Assembly (NCBI GenBank): GCA_949358305.1
Contig: OX442314.1
Coordinates: 64,429,369-64,489,368 of the forward strand
Reading direction: 5' to 3'
Source of the DNA: Strigamia acuminata
Taxonomy: Eukaryota; Arthropoda; Chilopoda; Geophilomorpha; Linotaeniidae
Length of the DNA stretch: 60,000 bases
Positions 40,749 to 52,689 of the stretch are shown here, piece after piece (the stretch's first letter is position 1; the number at the start of each line of letters is the position of its first letter). The translations under genes were made by a program, and so were the position numbers. Under the pieces are notes generated by a model, which saw nothing but the letters and a program-made list of their open reading frames with translations, was not told the origin of the DNA and made no database searches.

Positions 40749-42109
40749 AAGTTGGCCTGAGAATTTTTAAACTACTCACTACACATTGAATGTGTTTGAA
40801 AATAAACCTAAAACAAGAGCTAATAAAACACAACACATTTATTCAAAGGTTGGTTAATAACTGAAGAAATTACAGCAATTAGATTGGTTCTTAGAGAACC
40901 GCACATGCGCAGTACCGAATATGGCACGCGCCAGGCCGATAGCGGCGAAATACAGATACACGAAAGATTCCGTTACCATGGTAACGGAGGAAACAAGATT
41001 ACGGCAAAGTTGGCATTTGCTTAAAAATGCACTAAAAATACATTGAAATACATTGAAATGACCACAAGAATGCGGTGAACAAAAAAGCTAATCACAACAA
41101 TGTCCAAAAACACGTTAAACAATGAGATATTTGCAATAAACCGATCTCGGAAAGAAAGGATTGACGATAGCCAATCACAGGCCAGGAAAATTACATAACG
41201 ATCACATTTGAATTTCGATCGGTACAAAAGCACAAAATTATCAAAGAATACATACTGAATAATAACGCAATGTAATAGTAAATGCAAATTATGTGATATA
41301 AAATACAAAAATAACGGTTACATTGTGTAATCGTCGCTTGGGACAAACATGGCGACCGGCGAACATAACAAAGGTGTTGGATCAAACATGGCGTCCGGCG
41401 AACATAACATTGGCGGCAAAACTACACGTAAAATGAATGTAAAAACACTAAATGTAAATAATCAAAAAAGTATCGATTAAATTATAAGAATAATTATCAA
41501 TTCTCTTCACAAAACATCGGAATAAAATACACAGATTGAATAAATACGAATTTATCAGCCAAACGAACATTCCCGGCTGCGCTTTTATGGCAGACGGAAA
41601 CGAACGTTCAAACCAATCAAACGGAACTTCCAAAGCAGTTTTGATGCATCTAGATAGAAAGAGCATGCTTGAATTAGTCTAAACGAATGCTTAATAAAAT
41701 TCCAAGTGATTTGAAAAGTACTAAACAAAAGGTTAGAAGGCGGAACCGTAACTTTACGGGAAACAGAAAAATGACGTCACTAGCATCGCAATTGTATGCT
41801 AGGTAACGAAATTTGCACCAAAACAGTTCGGAATCAACACAAACTCTCAAAAAACAAGTGAATAAGTCAATAAATGCACGGAATAAGATATTTGAAATCA
41901 ATACAAAGCATAAACATTACTGAATATTGAAAAGTATGAATAAAAATCAAGTCAAAACACTTTAATAAGCAATAAAAAAAATCTGAAAAGTGAAAAATAC
42001 CAATTAGGCAAAGGAAATTAAAACACTTAAAGATTTTAATCAACTCAAAGTAAATGGTAAAAATATTGACAATAAAATAGCACAACAATTTCTACGCTGT
42101 CTTGCAACA
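40547..42109 (-). repeat. BEL1 5' LTR (1563 bp)
   Basis: Right-hand LTR, 5' in element sense. A minus-strand AATAAA lies near 40840-40835, so sequence below about 40815 would be U5. The leader ORF ATG (40748) falls in this U5. A candidate primer site starts 17 bases after the LTR (TGGTAGCCGTGACC in element sense); I could not assign its tRNA. Confidence 0.95.
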
Positions 42110-42113
42110 CATC

Positions 42114-43092
42114 TCCTAACCGCGAGTAAGCACCGGGACTGTTGAGAGTTGGTTCCTTCACCTGTTGGTGCAAAAGCAGTCTGTTCCACAGTAACCACGA
42201 GTAGCACCAAGTGTTTGGCAAGCTGAGTCTCATGGTATTCGGTGCCAAAGCAGTCGTTTTGTTATTAGTACCGCGAAGGACTAAACTGCTGTGCGGAGCC
42301 GCGAGCTATCGACTCCTGTGTACGTGATACCATCAATCGCTAGACGAACGACCGTGTTGCGGCGCAGGGGACGCTTGATACCGTTCTGCATGGCAAGGCG
42401 TTTTCTATCGACGGCAATTGTGTGTTGCGACGGGAAGTCTAACATTTATCCTTTACGTTTACAACAGAACAATATTAACTTGGCCACAAGTTAATTAATC
42501 AAAGTCAAGAAGACTTAAAAACACGAATACATTGAACTCAATGTGACAAATAAGTTGACGACAACTTATCGACGAAATATCCAGTAGAAAAACTCACAAC
42601 ACTTATGAATTAAATATAATTCATAATCGGAATATTGATAAGTAAATGAACACATTTACTTACACCAATATCCTCCCAAAGTTGTGGCGGTGCAGACAAA
42701 GTCAACCGCAATGCTCAGATCATTCGATTTATCGACGTGCGATAATTTACACAAGCGAACCAAGGAACCAGCGAAGCCGTATCGGACTCCAGGATGCAGC
42801 CATCCGGCTTAGACGACATCTATAAAAAGGTCGAGCGATGGGGAAACCGCTCCCGCATCTTCGACACGTAATGATATTATTTTAGGGCCAGTTGGCCAAT
42901 TCTTTGTATAGTTTAAATAGTCAGTTAACTTGCCAAATGTTGGCATTAGTCTTATGTATAATTTAGCTTCAATTCTATTGTTTGCCAACAATAAACGGTC
43001 TTGTATTTATCTCGTATTGTATTCACTGTTTATTTATTGCGATCTCTTCCCGGTACCATTGTTAAATGGAAGTTGTGGTCGTCACCGTCACA
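42114..43092 (+). repeat. gypsy 3' LTR, right part
   Basis: The remaining 979 bases of the LTR, giving 771 + 979 = 1750. About seven differences from the 5' copy are visible, mostly C/T and G/A. Confidence 0.95.
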
Positions 43093-43502
43093 ATATTGTC
43101 TATATGGGTGGCATTCCCATCTCGTGGAATTGCCACAAACAATCGATGACCTCCCTGTCGATCATGGAGAGCGAATTTCTCGCCATGGTCGATGGGGTGA
43201 AAGAAGTTATTTGGCTCGAGCGCCTTTACGACGCGAAAATAATGTTTTGTCTCGAGCGAAATACGTCCTGTGTTTTTGCGGATAGCCAGCCGGCTATCCA
43301 ATACTGTAAGAATAGGATCGAGAACAGGGCAAATAAACATATAGACGTGAAGCTCCATTTCGTTAGAGATTGGTTTGAGAAAGGAACGTTTTTGATCGAG
43401 CATGTTTCCGGCGAATTAAATGTCGCGGATATTCTGACGAAATGGTTAGCTAAATCCAGATTGAACGCGCTATGCGAATACATCTTTGTAATTGACAAAT
43501 AG
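43093..43502 (+). pseudogene. copia A RNase H, 3' remainder
   Basis: Continues the frame interrupted at 19820: VYMGGIPISWN, SIMESEFLAMVDG, SCVFADSQPA, NKHIDVKLHFVRDWF and LNVADILTKW, ending at TAG 43500-43502. It is closely similar to the copia B RNase H end (47374-47800), showing the two are one family distinct from copia 1. ATATT at its start is the gypsy target duplication. Confidence 0.93.
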
Positions 43503-43510
43503 CTAAACGA

Positions 43511-43980
43511 AGGGGGATTTGTTAGGTTGACGTTTTCCTGTTTGTCCTCGCATCCGCGTAGATTATCGGATTGCATATTGTGGATAAATGCAATCAGTGT
43601 GTTGCCATGTTGATGTCCCGTATCGCAGTCGGTTGATTCTGAATTTTAATCCCAATGCTGGTTTTGTACCGCAACCGACCCTTATTACGTGACAACACAC
43701 ACAACCTGTCATCTGCTGAAATGAGCAGTTATTGTTTATGTTGTTCTGTTTGTTTTATCCATTAGTTTTGTCTTTCTGTAAAGAACAAGTCAGTGTATTG
43801 AAACAATGATTTGTTCTATGATTTCATTGTGTTTGAAACCGAGGGCAATTAGCCTCGAACGGGGTTTTTATGTTACACACATACTTTTGTAATAAAACAT
43901 GGCGGACGCGTGTCCGATTTATCCGCCAAGCAGAAAACGATGTTTCGAGTTATTTAGACAGCGCACAGGCCATCACAACT
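43511..43980 (+). repeat. copia A polypurine tract and 3' LTR
   Basis: AGGGGGATT (43511-43519) precedes TGTTAGGTTGACG at 43520. AATAAAACATGGCGG at 43891 aligns with AATAAAGATGGCGG in the copia B LTR, so the LTR should end near 43970-43990. The exact right end is uncertain. Confidence 0.75.
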
Positions 43981-44003
43981 CTTCAGTTTCTTCGCGTGTT
44001 TGT

Positions 44004-44601
44004 TGCGACGGGAGAACAATACGTTCGTGATTCGTCGTCTGCTACGAGTGTCTTCGTTCAACGTGACAATAGTCACGACTGGGACAGCTCTTGCGTCGAG
44101 TGCGAACTTTTGTGTGTCATCAGCGGGATTCTACGGTCGCCATCTTGGATTTGGATAACACAACGCGCTGTGCTGAGAAGTCGATTCGCCCCTGGATTTA
44201 TTGCTTTTCTTGTGTTTTTTCATTCAGTGCATTTATTTTGGAGGTTTTGTTTGCATGAGGGTATTGTTTTGGGTATTCCATTTGGTGTTATTGCTGTTTC
44301 ATATGCTAGTCTTAAGGGAAATTTAGTAAAAGTGTATTTTATTGCAAATCGTTTTAGTGTTTTCTTTAATTTTATGCATGCATCTCCATATAACTGGCAT
44401 AACCAGGGGAGATTTAGATTTTTTGAAGCTAGTTACTGGTCAGTCTCTCATTGCAAGGGCTGTCAGTTATTAACGCTAAATTCTGATAGTGGTTTTCGTG
44501 CGAAATTCGTTCCGTACGAATCGCCGAAAATATTTCAAACTTGTGTAGGACTTTTTGAGTCACGTTTTTCATACGTGATCAAGGTCGCTCGTGTGTTTTA
44601 G
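44004..44601 (+). CDS. BEL2 leader ORF (ORF0) homologue
   Basis: The open frame from about 44004 to 44601 parallels the BEL1 leader ORF: GEQYVRDSS against EEQYVRVSS, ITQRAVLRSRFAPGFIAF against ITQRVVLESGFAPGIIAF, and FGVIAVSYASLKGN against YGILVVTFVGFREN. The frame is open upstream to 43870, but those codons belong to copia A LTR sequence. It ends about 217 bases before gag, close to the BEL1 spacing of about 200. Function unknown. Confidence 0.45.
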
Positions 44602-44818
44602 CATCCTTGATTGTTAAAACACTCGATATTCTTGTGCATTTTCATTTGATTTTTTGTCATTTGGGCAATTAAACGTTGAAAAATTCTGTGTATTTTTGGG
44701 GGATAAAATTGAAAATTTTATTCTTTTAAAAAATTGAAAGCGAAGTGTTTTTTGTCAAACGAGATTTTATCTTCCTTTTCGCAATTTGCAGCCGTGAATT
44801 TGTGAAAGGAGAGAAAAC

Positions 44819-46892
44819 ATGGCAGAACCTTCCGTGCAAAACTTGCTCACTCCAGATCAACTCGAAATTATGGAGACAAGATGGGAAGCGCTACTCACTT
44901 CACTCTCCGCTTTGCTGACTGTATCGGAGCAGACCAGCGACCCGGGAGAGTTGGAGGCGCTGTTATCTACAGCAAATATTCGAGAGACACGTGCTGTCAA
45001 TGAACTCAATGATCTTCAAACACATTCCGAACATGGATTTTATCTTGAAGCCATTGAAAAACTCAAGGCAGTTCAAACGAGAGTGGATCTTCTCCGCGGA
45101 CGATGGGAAGTATCCAAACGGTCCTTTCCTACACTGGAAGGACGACTAAATGTGTCAACTGCATCTGGCGGTAATACGACAATGAATGCTTCTTTCCGAA
45201 AAAACCAGAAGTTGCCAAAATTGGAGTCTGTGAAGTTCGATGGGGACATTTTGAAATACAAGACTTTCAAAAGTAACTTTGAAACTTCAGTACATAAGGA
45301 CCCAGACTTAAGCAACGTGGAAAAGCTTCAATATCTACAGACAATTTGTGTTGGCGAAGCAGCCACTTTGATTTCAACTTTTCCCTTGATTGAAGAATCC
45401 TACCATTTGGCTCGAGAAGAGTTGGAGAGAAACTACGGGGATGAGGACGCACAGCAAACTGCCCTCATCAGGTCAATTCGAGAAATGAAAAATGTTACAA
45501 GTGTCTATCCAACCAAAGCGTTAAGAACAAATTTAACCAAAATCTCTTCTACCGTCAGACTCCTTGAGCAGTTGAAAATACCAATACAAACTTCAGGTGC
45601 TTTCCTCATGCCGGATATCATCAGCAAATTTCCAACTCAGATGGCATTGCGTTTTTATCAAGTGCATAAAATTCAAAACAAGAACATTATGACACTACTT
45701 GACTTTTTCTTGAAAGAAGTAGCTATGGCGGAAAGAACTGACAATTCATCTCATTCTGAAAAAGTGAAGAAGGAAAAGACTGAAGCCGAAAAAAGCAAGC
45801 AAAAAGGTTCCATGACCTCGTGCGCTACGACACAGGATTCCAAGCAATCAACCAGTGCCAAAGTGAAGCAGGAAACAAAACAAGAGAGCAAACCTGCTAA
45901 TACGAAGAGCATCAAGTGCATTTTTTGCGAAGAGGATCACCTTAATGGTTCCTGCAAAAAAGAAATCGAGGTCAACGCAAAAATCGAATTGATCAAGAAA
46001 AACAGGCTTTGCTTCAATTGTTTCAGGACTGGGCATCGCGTTGGAGAATGTAAAGTCAAATTTTCCTGTAAACACTGTGGTGGGCGACACCACTCCACCA
46101 TTTGCAAGAAGTCGGATGTGAAGAATTCATCAAGCGTTGTCGAGAAGCCCAAGGAGCCACAAGTGACAACACACGTCTCGTGCGCAATCTCCGCGACTCT
46201 TCAATTAATGATATTCACTGCGGACCTCAAAACCAAAAATGGAGGATCCCACAACATCCGAGGAATGATAGATCCAGGCAGCCACCGATCTTTCATAACA
46301 ACTGAGTTGGTAAACAGGATCAAGTTGAAAAAGTGCGGCAGCATTTCGGCCACGACACAACGCTTCAATGATTCTACTCCTGCTGCAACGGATTATGACG
46401 TTTTTAACGTTACTTTGAAAAGCAGAAATGACACGCAAGAAATCAAAATGACAATGCTTTCAGTTGAAAACCTACCAAAGGTGCAAGGAATTCTAAACTC
46501 TACGGTAATAGAAAAAGTGAAAGGATTAAATCTTGAGTTGGCTGAAGAATTGCCTGCCAAAACATCCCAAATTGACATTTTATTAGGAGTGGATGTTTGG
46601 TGGAAAATTCTAAAGGACGGCAAGAAGAAAATCAACGAGGATTTGGGCCTTATAAACACTTTATTTGGCTGGGTTCTCACCGGTGCAGCTGGAAACATCG
46701 ATTTGTTTGATGATGAAGCCGACTTAACCACGTGTTGCAACACTTGCAACGTTGATATAAATGAGAAGTTGGACAAGCTTTGGAATCTGGAGGCAATCGG
46801 GATAGATTCGGGAGAAAAGGATTCCGACTTTATTCGAGACCGATTCGAATCCACGACAAAACGTTTGGAGGATGGACGCTATGAAGTGATGC
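44819..46892 (+). pseudogene. BEL2 Gag-protease fused to start of Pol, 3'-truncated
   Basis: Starts MAEPSVQNLL. It has the same layout as BEL1: DUF1759-type core (KLPKLESVKFDGDILKY), Lys/Ser-rich linker, zinc knuckles CIFCEEDHLNGSC, CFNCFRTGHRVGEC and CKHCGGRHHSTIC (about 367-425), and protease GMIDPGSHRSFI near 484. Unlike BEL1, gag-protease runs in the same frame into the pol linker (CCNTCNVDINEKLDKLWNLE), showing the ancestral arrangement was one continuous frame. After ...GRYEVML the remaining codons to 46924 are copia B LTR. Confidence 0.93.
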
Positions 46893-47355
46893 TTGATAGG
46901 TTTGTAGGCGCCGGACATCAATGAAAAGGAGCTGACACTCGATTTAAACGGTGCGGGAACTCGCATTATGCGACCGCCATCTTTATTCATCGTGATGAGA
47001 GAGAGAACATAAAAGCGCACCTCTTTCGAGGCTACAAAGCTTAAAGTAGAATGAATCATTGTTAACAGGCAAAGATTCATTCTTTACATAACAAAGGCAA
47101 AACAACGGCATAGATAATCGATAATGTAAACAAAAGCCATGAGAAACGAAAAAATAAGTGCTCATATTCGAGCAGACGACATATCGGTATGTCATTGCTA
47201 ATAAGCACATTGGTTGCGGCACTTAGCACAGGAATAAGGGTTTAAAAGTCAATATCAACCAATGTAACACAAATACAGAATTGCAATGACACACACGTTG
47301 CATTTAACCGGAAACATGCAACCGAGAAGATCAAACAGTTGGGCATTTTTCTAAC
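46893..47355 (-). repeat. copia B 3' LTR (463 bp)
   Basis: In element sense TGTTAGAAAAATG...AACCTATCA, immediately after CAAAGGGGGATT (47356-47367). It contains AATAAAGATGGCGGTCGC near 46974-46990. The left boundary is fixed by the loss of BEL2 homology. Confidence 0.85.
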
Positions 47356-47373
47356 AAATCCCCCTTTGCGCAA

Positions 47374-49325
47374 CTATTTGACTACAACAAAAATATGCTC
47401 ACAGAGCTGACACAATCTGGGGCGCGGCAACCACTTCGTCATCAAATCCGCGATGTTTAACTCACCAGGCACATGTTTGATGTTAAATACCCCTCTTTCA
47501 AACCAATCGCGGAGAAAGTGCAATTTAACATCTATATGTTTATTTGCACGGTTTTCGATCTTGTTTTTTGCATAGTTGATTGCCGGCATGCTATCGGCGT
47601 AAACACAAGGGACGCTTCTTCCAAAACACAAGATGATGTCGGCATCGTATAAACGTTCTAGCCATATCACCTCCCTCACGCCATCGACAACTGCGAGAAA
47701 CTCGCTTTCCATGATACTCAGTGAAGTCATGGATTGTTTTCGACAATTCCACGAAATCGGAACCCCTCCTAAATAAACTATGTGACCACCAAAGCTTCTC
47801 CTACTGTCTTGGTCCAAAGCAAAGGATGCGTCAGTGTAAACCGTTAAATTGTTGTTTTTACAATTAGCTAAGTTGATAACATAATCGGGGGTATTCGCCA
47901 GATATCTCAACACTTGTATTAGCATTTTAACATGCCTGTTAGAATGGGTCTCATTGTATTGAGATAACACAATGACACTGAAAAGGATATCTGGGCGTGT
48001 TCTGTTCGCGATAAATAGTAAACTCCCTACTAGGGACCTATATGGGAACGTTGAGTTTATTTGTTCACCCGGTTGTACCTTCTGTATCATGGTACCGACC
48101 GTGACTGGGATTTTAATTTTATGGCACGGATCAATGTCATATTTCTCGACCAATTTCGCAATATAACTCTTTTGATGTACTAAAATGTCCCCATTTTTCC
48201 TTTCAAAATGAATCCCTAATAGTAGAGTCACCGGTCCAAGGTTGACAATTTCAAAGATCTCTTGAATCCACTCGATGATACACTGTTCAACGAAAGCATC
48301 ACGACTGAATAAAACAATGTCGTCCACGTAAAACAAAAGGACGGCATCTGAGCCGTAATTGTATACGCAATTCAACCCTAAAACTGGAGTGAACCCTATT
48401 TCCAATAATCGTTCGTGGAGCTTGAAATACCACATCCTTCCGGACTGGTGAAGTCCGTACAAGGATTTGACCAGTCGCCAACATTTGTGTTGGTTCTCTT
48501 TGGTCCGAAAGCCCTTCGGGATATTGATGTATTGTGGCACATCAAGGTCTCCGTACAAGTACGCAGACTTGATGTCGAGATGTGTATCTCGCCAGCCTTG
48601 CAGAACCACAAGAGAACAAAAGAATATCAGTACGAGAACAAAGTTGACCACTGGTGAAAATATCTCAGTGAAGTCAACTCCTTCTTTCTGCCCAAAACCT
48701 TGTGCAACTAAACGTGCTCTCCAACGCTTAATTGCCCCAGTATGGTCACGTTTGATTTTATAAATCCATTTTGTTCCCAGTAAATTCGTCCCTTCGGTTT
48801 TATCAACTTCCTCGTAAACTTTTCTGTCATTAAAGATATTAATCTCATCATCCATGGCATCCTGCCAGTCGGATTTATTGGGATTAGACATAGCTTCTTC
48901 GAAAGTATCCGGTTCAACGGATGCATGACCGGCGAACCCAACGGTCTCATCCGTTGCTTTGAAATCGAAACAACCCCCATCGTACTGATAGTCTTCTTCT
49001 TTGCACCATCGTACAACATCAATCCGACTGCGGATTCTATCGCCTAGTGGTGTTATGTAGATCACATCTACCTGCCCAGCAGTTTCACCACTTTGTCTAA
49101 CGGTTTCCCTCCGTTGCCATTGTGTCATGTTCAAAATTTTTAAATTCTGGGGAGCGGTCATACGTTTTCTCACTATATCCCCCTTTAACTTAGCACCGCG
49201 TGGTGGATTCCTCCTAACTGGTGGAGGTGTGAGAGTCGGATTTGGAAGCCGAACTTCCACTTGTTGCTCCTCCTCTTCTTCAATCCCACCAACAGCTTGA
49301 GCGATTTCTTCCACAATTTCAGGCT
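47374..49325 (-). pseudogene. copia B reverse transcriptase and RNase H
   Basis: The frame encodes an acidic linker (KPEIVEEIAQAVGG), LLGTKWIYKIKRDHTG, HLDIKSAYLYGDL, KSLYGLHQSGRMWY, YVDDIVLFS, RNase H YTDASFALDQD and NKHIDVKLHFLRDWF, and stops at 47374. All catalytic signatures are retained. The frame is open further right to 49521, but those codons are BEL3 LTR. The 5' portion is missing, so it is not functional as an element. Confidence 0.92.
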
Positions 49326-50290
49326 TGTTGCAGGTCAACAAACCAGAAAGAAAAGAACGGCGATGTGTATCCAAAACACTTGAGATCGCCCAAAATCGTA
49401 TGTCGTGGTTAGTACGAAAACCGCACTGGAAAGCAATTAGTCCGAGAAGAATTGCATTGTTGATAAGCAGGAACACTGTTGAGAACACCTGCACCAAGTA
49501 TCCAATAGGTGGCGGAGACATAAGTTGGCTTGGGAATTAATGTACTACTCAATACACATTGTAGGTGTTTGAAAATAAGCCTAACACAAGAGATAAAAAC
49601 ACACAACTCTTTTATTCAGAGGTTGGTGGATAACTGATTAAAAATCACTGGGTTACATAGTATATGGCACGGGCAACAATGAAACAGCATGTGCTCAACA
49701 ATTGAAATCTAAAAATACACATTACATCATCAATAGGTTGCTAGGCAATAAAAACGAAATAAAAAACAGCAAGATTGCCAATTCGCGGACCCTACATCAA
49801 AATTAGAATAAAATACATAAAAATGGTCTCTGAGATACAAAGAACACAAAATCCAATCGTAACTAAGGTGAATAATGCTTTAAATTAAATGAATTAGAAC
49901 AAGAGTGCACAAATTAGGCCTAACTCATTGTTACAGACAAAATATGCAAAAATATGACATTTAGAGTCATCAATTCAATAAAACAACGTCAGAAATGAAC
50001 TCAGCAGGCAAAATTACACTAGAAACATGAGATTTAACATTTTCAAGCATGGATTTTAACCAAAAACAACACACATTGAAAATCTTCGCAAAAGTGAACT
50101 GGAAACTGAAAATAGCACCATACTCATTGCACAACTGAACTGGAAAATGAAAATTACTAGAAATATACCCAAAAATTACAGAATAAACAGACAAATGAAT
50201 AGAAATAAGAATTCAACACAGAATAAGTACTAAACATGAATAAATTGAATAATTTCAAGTCAATTGTTTATTATGGCAAAATCTGAAAAG
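49326..50290 (-). repeat. BEL3 LTR fragment inserted in copia B
   Basis: Begins TGTTGCAGGTCAACAA and follows the BEL1 LTR for about 300 bases with many substitutions and a 6-base deletion. After that the similarity fades. The right end is not defined: neither GCAACA nor a matching target duplication is present near the resumption of copia B integrase at about 50300, so deletion accompanied or followed insertion. Confidence 0.7.
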
Positions 50291-50299
50291 TATGGTTAG

Positions 50300-51106
50300 A
50301 ATTGTCACGGCCAATTCTGCCCACAAACCCTTTGGAAAATTGTTTTCGAAGAGCATGGCTCTAATTCCCCCAACAATTGTTCTGTTTGCTTTTTCGGCCA
50401 CGGAATTCATTTCTGGAGAGTAGGGGTTTGTTTGGATGCACTTAAGCCCAATAGAAGCCGCATAGTCATCCCACTTTTTCGACACAAACTCCCCGCCGTT
50501 GTCTGTCTTGATGCATTTGACCTTTTTCCCAGTGCTGCGCTCAACTTCAGTTTGCCATCGTTTGAAACGCTCAAATGCATCCCCCTTGTTTTTAATAATT
50601 TCCACCCACATAAAACGTGAGTAATTGTCCACGATTATCAAGTAATAGCTGGCCCCACCAAGAGATTTAAAAGGTTGAGGGCCCCACAGATCCATGTGGA
50701 TTACTTCCAAAATTCCCTTTGTAGAAATTTCTGGGATTGGGGAAAAGGTTGCCCTAGTGCTCTTTGCCTTCGAACACGCGTCGCAAGGCGAAAGTTCTTT
50801 GTCGGAGAGTTTAACTCCGAAAATGTCAGGCGAAACTTCCATTTTTGCAATCCCACTTGCATTAAAATGGCCCATTCTGGAGTGCCAAATGTCCATTGGC
50901 TGTGGTTTCACTTTGATCTTTTCGATTTTTCCCCCATTCGAAACATTTTGCCTGTTAGTATCATTTAAATTGCTTTTCTGAAGATTTGACGCATTTACTA
51001 GCGCATTTACGCTCACTTGCTGCTTCGCTGCAGTCTGCACTGCGCCACTCAATGTGTTTAGTAATGCTGCCTTAAAATCTACTGTTTTTAGTAAAGGATT
51101 TGTCAC
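50300..51106 (-). pseudogene. copia B integrase fragment
   Basis: GAG-pre-integrase finger (WHSRMGHFN...CDACSKAKS) and the integrase core with HMDLWGPQPF, KTDNGGEF and SPEMNSVAEKANR, so all three acidic residues are present. Homology ends after LWAELAV, where BEL3-associated sequence follows. Upstream protease and Gag are lost. Confidence 0.9.
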
Positions 51107-51115
51107 GATTAATTC

Positions 51116-51775
51116 TGTTGGTATAATTAATTCCTAACAATATCGCGCAAAAACTAATTCGCGCAATAGTAATGGGCAAAGTTCGTAGATTTCCCTAAAC
51201 CTTGTTTCCTTCAAATGAGGACATCCAGAAACTCAGGAAACCTAATACTCGCGTTTGACTAACATAATTTATATTGGACAGTTCCTTGCTTACGTCGGGT
51301 GTTTGTAGGCGTAAAAGAATGAAAGCACGATGATATAAACCTAAAGTGGAAAGGGGATATCATCGGGCAGTGATAATATAAAAGATGGCGGCTTAGAAAA
51401 TAGCGCAATAGGGTTAGATGGAATGGCGCTTGTTGAAGGCGCAAATAATAGCAGACTAAATCTAAATGTTACTAAGGGAAATTGGTGTTATCCGTTAGAG
51501 AGCATAAGAAGAAGTGATTAAACTTAGGATGGTTGGAAAGAGGAAAACTCAGTCATGTGACTGGTCAGATCAATTAAAGAAGGGGGTGGAAAGGTGAAAA
51601 TAGGAGTTCGATTGTTAAGAATAATGATATGCGCATCGTCCAGATTGCGCATTCATTAAATGAAGATGAGCAATAAAGATGAATCATCACAAGTGAGAGA
51701 AATGAGAAAATATTATAAGAAATAAGATCGGGTTATTCTAAATTAAAAAATAGGCGGGTAGACGTGCCCGTGACA
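51116..51775 (-). repeat. LTR of an unidentified element (660 bp)
   Basis: In minus sense it starts TGTCACGGGCACG, directly after the purine run AAGGGGAGGGGGA (51776-51788), and ends ATACCAACA against copia B. The 5-bp left flank is AATTC. The second LTR is not in the window, so the call rests on the tract-TG...CA layout. It contains AAAGATGGCGGC at 51381-51392 on the plus strand. Confidence 0.65.
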
Positions 51776-51788
51776 TCCCCCTCCCCTT

Positions 51789-52685
51789 AAACCTTTATTA
51801 TAGTTGTTGAATAAAGGCAAAGAGAGAGAGATTCACTCAGATAAATACAACAATACTCTTGAATAAATACAATCAAATCTTGGTTAACATACGAAATAAA
51901 TGTCTAGATTAACATACTCTTGATTAAATATAGGATCTTGACTAAATATGATGATTATGAGAATTAGGGATCGTCACCAGATAATAATAATAACAAAAAT
52001 CAAAAATTAACTCATCAGGAAGCTTGAGAATAGATTCACCGACCGACTTGTAAATGAAAATCATAAATCAGTAAGGTTAGGCATAATAAACAAACATTTT
52101 CAAGTAAACTGCATAAAACTCATCAAATACGAATCTACAATTTTAAAGGACGAAGATAAGACTAACTAAACACGCGACACTCACAGGGGAGACGTGGACT
52201 AAATTTTTTAGGATTGGACGGACTTGAGGCTATACACTTTCAATTTAAGTCATCACAATAAAATTATTTTACCCAGTTGCTTTGTAAAACGAAGCAATAA
52301 ATTTCTACGCGGATAAATTTTAAACACGAAAAATAATATAAATAAAGAACGTCACAAGAGAGTTTATCTTATGAACAGGGGGTTTTATTCGGATTGGATA
52401 CCTTTGTTTAGGATTTAGGGCGCAAATAAATGCGCAAAACAAAACAAGGTATGGGATACGATACATGAATGTAGACTTAACATCAGGTAGGTATATAAGG
52501 AATGATGGGAGAAATAAACATAAAACATGAAAATTGCGCAATATTGGCGCGATAAACAAAAGTATAAATATGACACTATTTGGAATCATTTGTGACTGGT
52601 ATGGTCTCGCCAATGTAACTAGGGGACTAATAACACTGGGTAGGGACGCATACATCACGTAATAATAACGAGACTCCCACAATAT
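51789..52685. other. AT-rich region without a gene
   Basis: No domain-bearing frame on either strand. The 120-codon minus frame at 52320-52682 is low-complexity hydrophobic and is not credible. It may be internal sequence of the element whose LTR ends at 51775. Confidence 0.5.
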
Positions 52686-52689
52686 TGGT

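Larger units (their letters stand above)
32681..42113 (-). mobile_element. BEL/Pao LTR retrotransposon (BEL1), nested in the gypsy 3' LTR
   Basis: The element covers 32685-42109 with the 4-bp duplication CATC at 32681-32684 and 42110-42113. Both LTRs are 1563 bp, start TGTTGCA and end GCAACA, and differ at about eight positions by eye. Gag-protease and pol lie on the minus strand. Order and domains (DUF1759-type Gag, three zinc knuckles, RNase H, integrase, DUF5641-like end) identify BEL/Pao. It has two visible lesions, in the gag-pol frame and in reverse transcriptase. It is the youngest layer of this nest. Confidence 0.96.
19816..43097 (+). mobile_element. Ty3/gypsy LTR retrotransposon with third ORF, inserted in copia A
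   Basis: The element spans 19821-43092 and is flanked by ATATT duplications (19816-19820 and 43093-43097). Both LTRs are 1750 bp once the nested BEL1 is removed, with about nine differences by eye (roughly 0.5 percent). The internal region of about 10.3 kb holds a tRNA-Gln primer site, gag, pol by -1 frameshift, ORF3 and a polypurine tract. Integrase follows RNase H, the Ty3/gypsy order. The gag-pol frames are uninterrupted; only the 3' LTR is broken. Confidence 0.96.
43981..46892 (+). mobile_element. BEL/Pao element BEL2, fragment
   Basis: Leader, Gag-protease and the start of Pol of a BEL element related to BEL1 (roughly 70 percent similar protein by eye). Both LTRs are missing. Its left end abuts the copia A LTR, so copia A may have inserted into the BEL2 leader. 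Its right end is cut by copia B at 46893. No further BEL2 sequence is seen to the right. Confidence 0.9.
46893..51115 (-). mobile_element. Ty1/copia element copia B, fragmented
   Basis: Minus-strand copia of the copia A family, inserted in BEL2. From 3' to 5' it holds a 3' LTR, polypurine tract, reverse transcriptase/RNase H, a BEL3 LTR insertion with loss of the integrase-polymerase linker, an integrase fragment, and a break at 51116 by another LTR. Gag and protease are absent. Confidence 0.88.

Noticed and set aside
49326-50290. BEL3 as a clean solo LTR
   Set aside because: The left end is clear, but the right end lacks GCAACA and a CATC-type duplication, and copia B coding sequence is missing across the junction.
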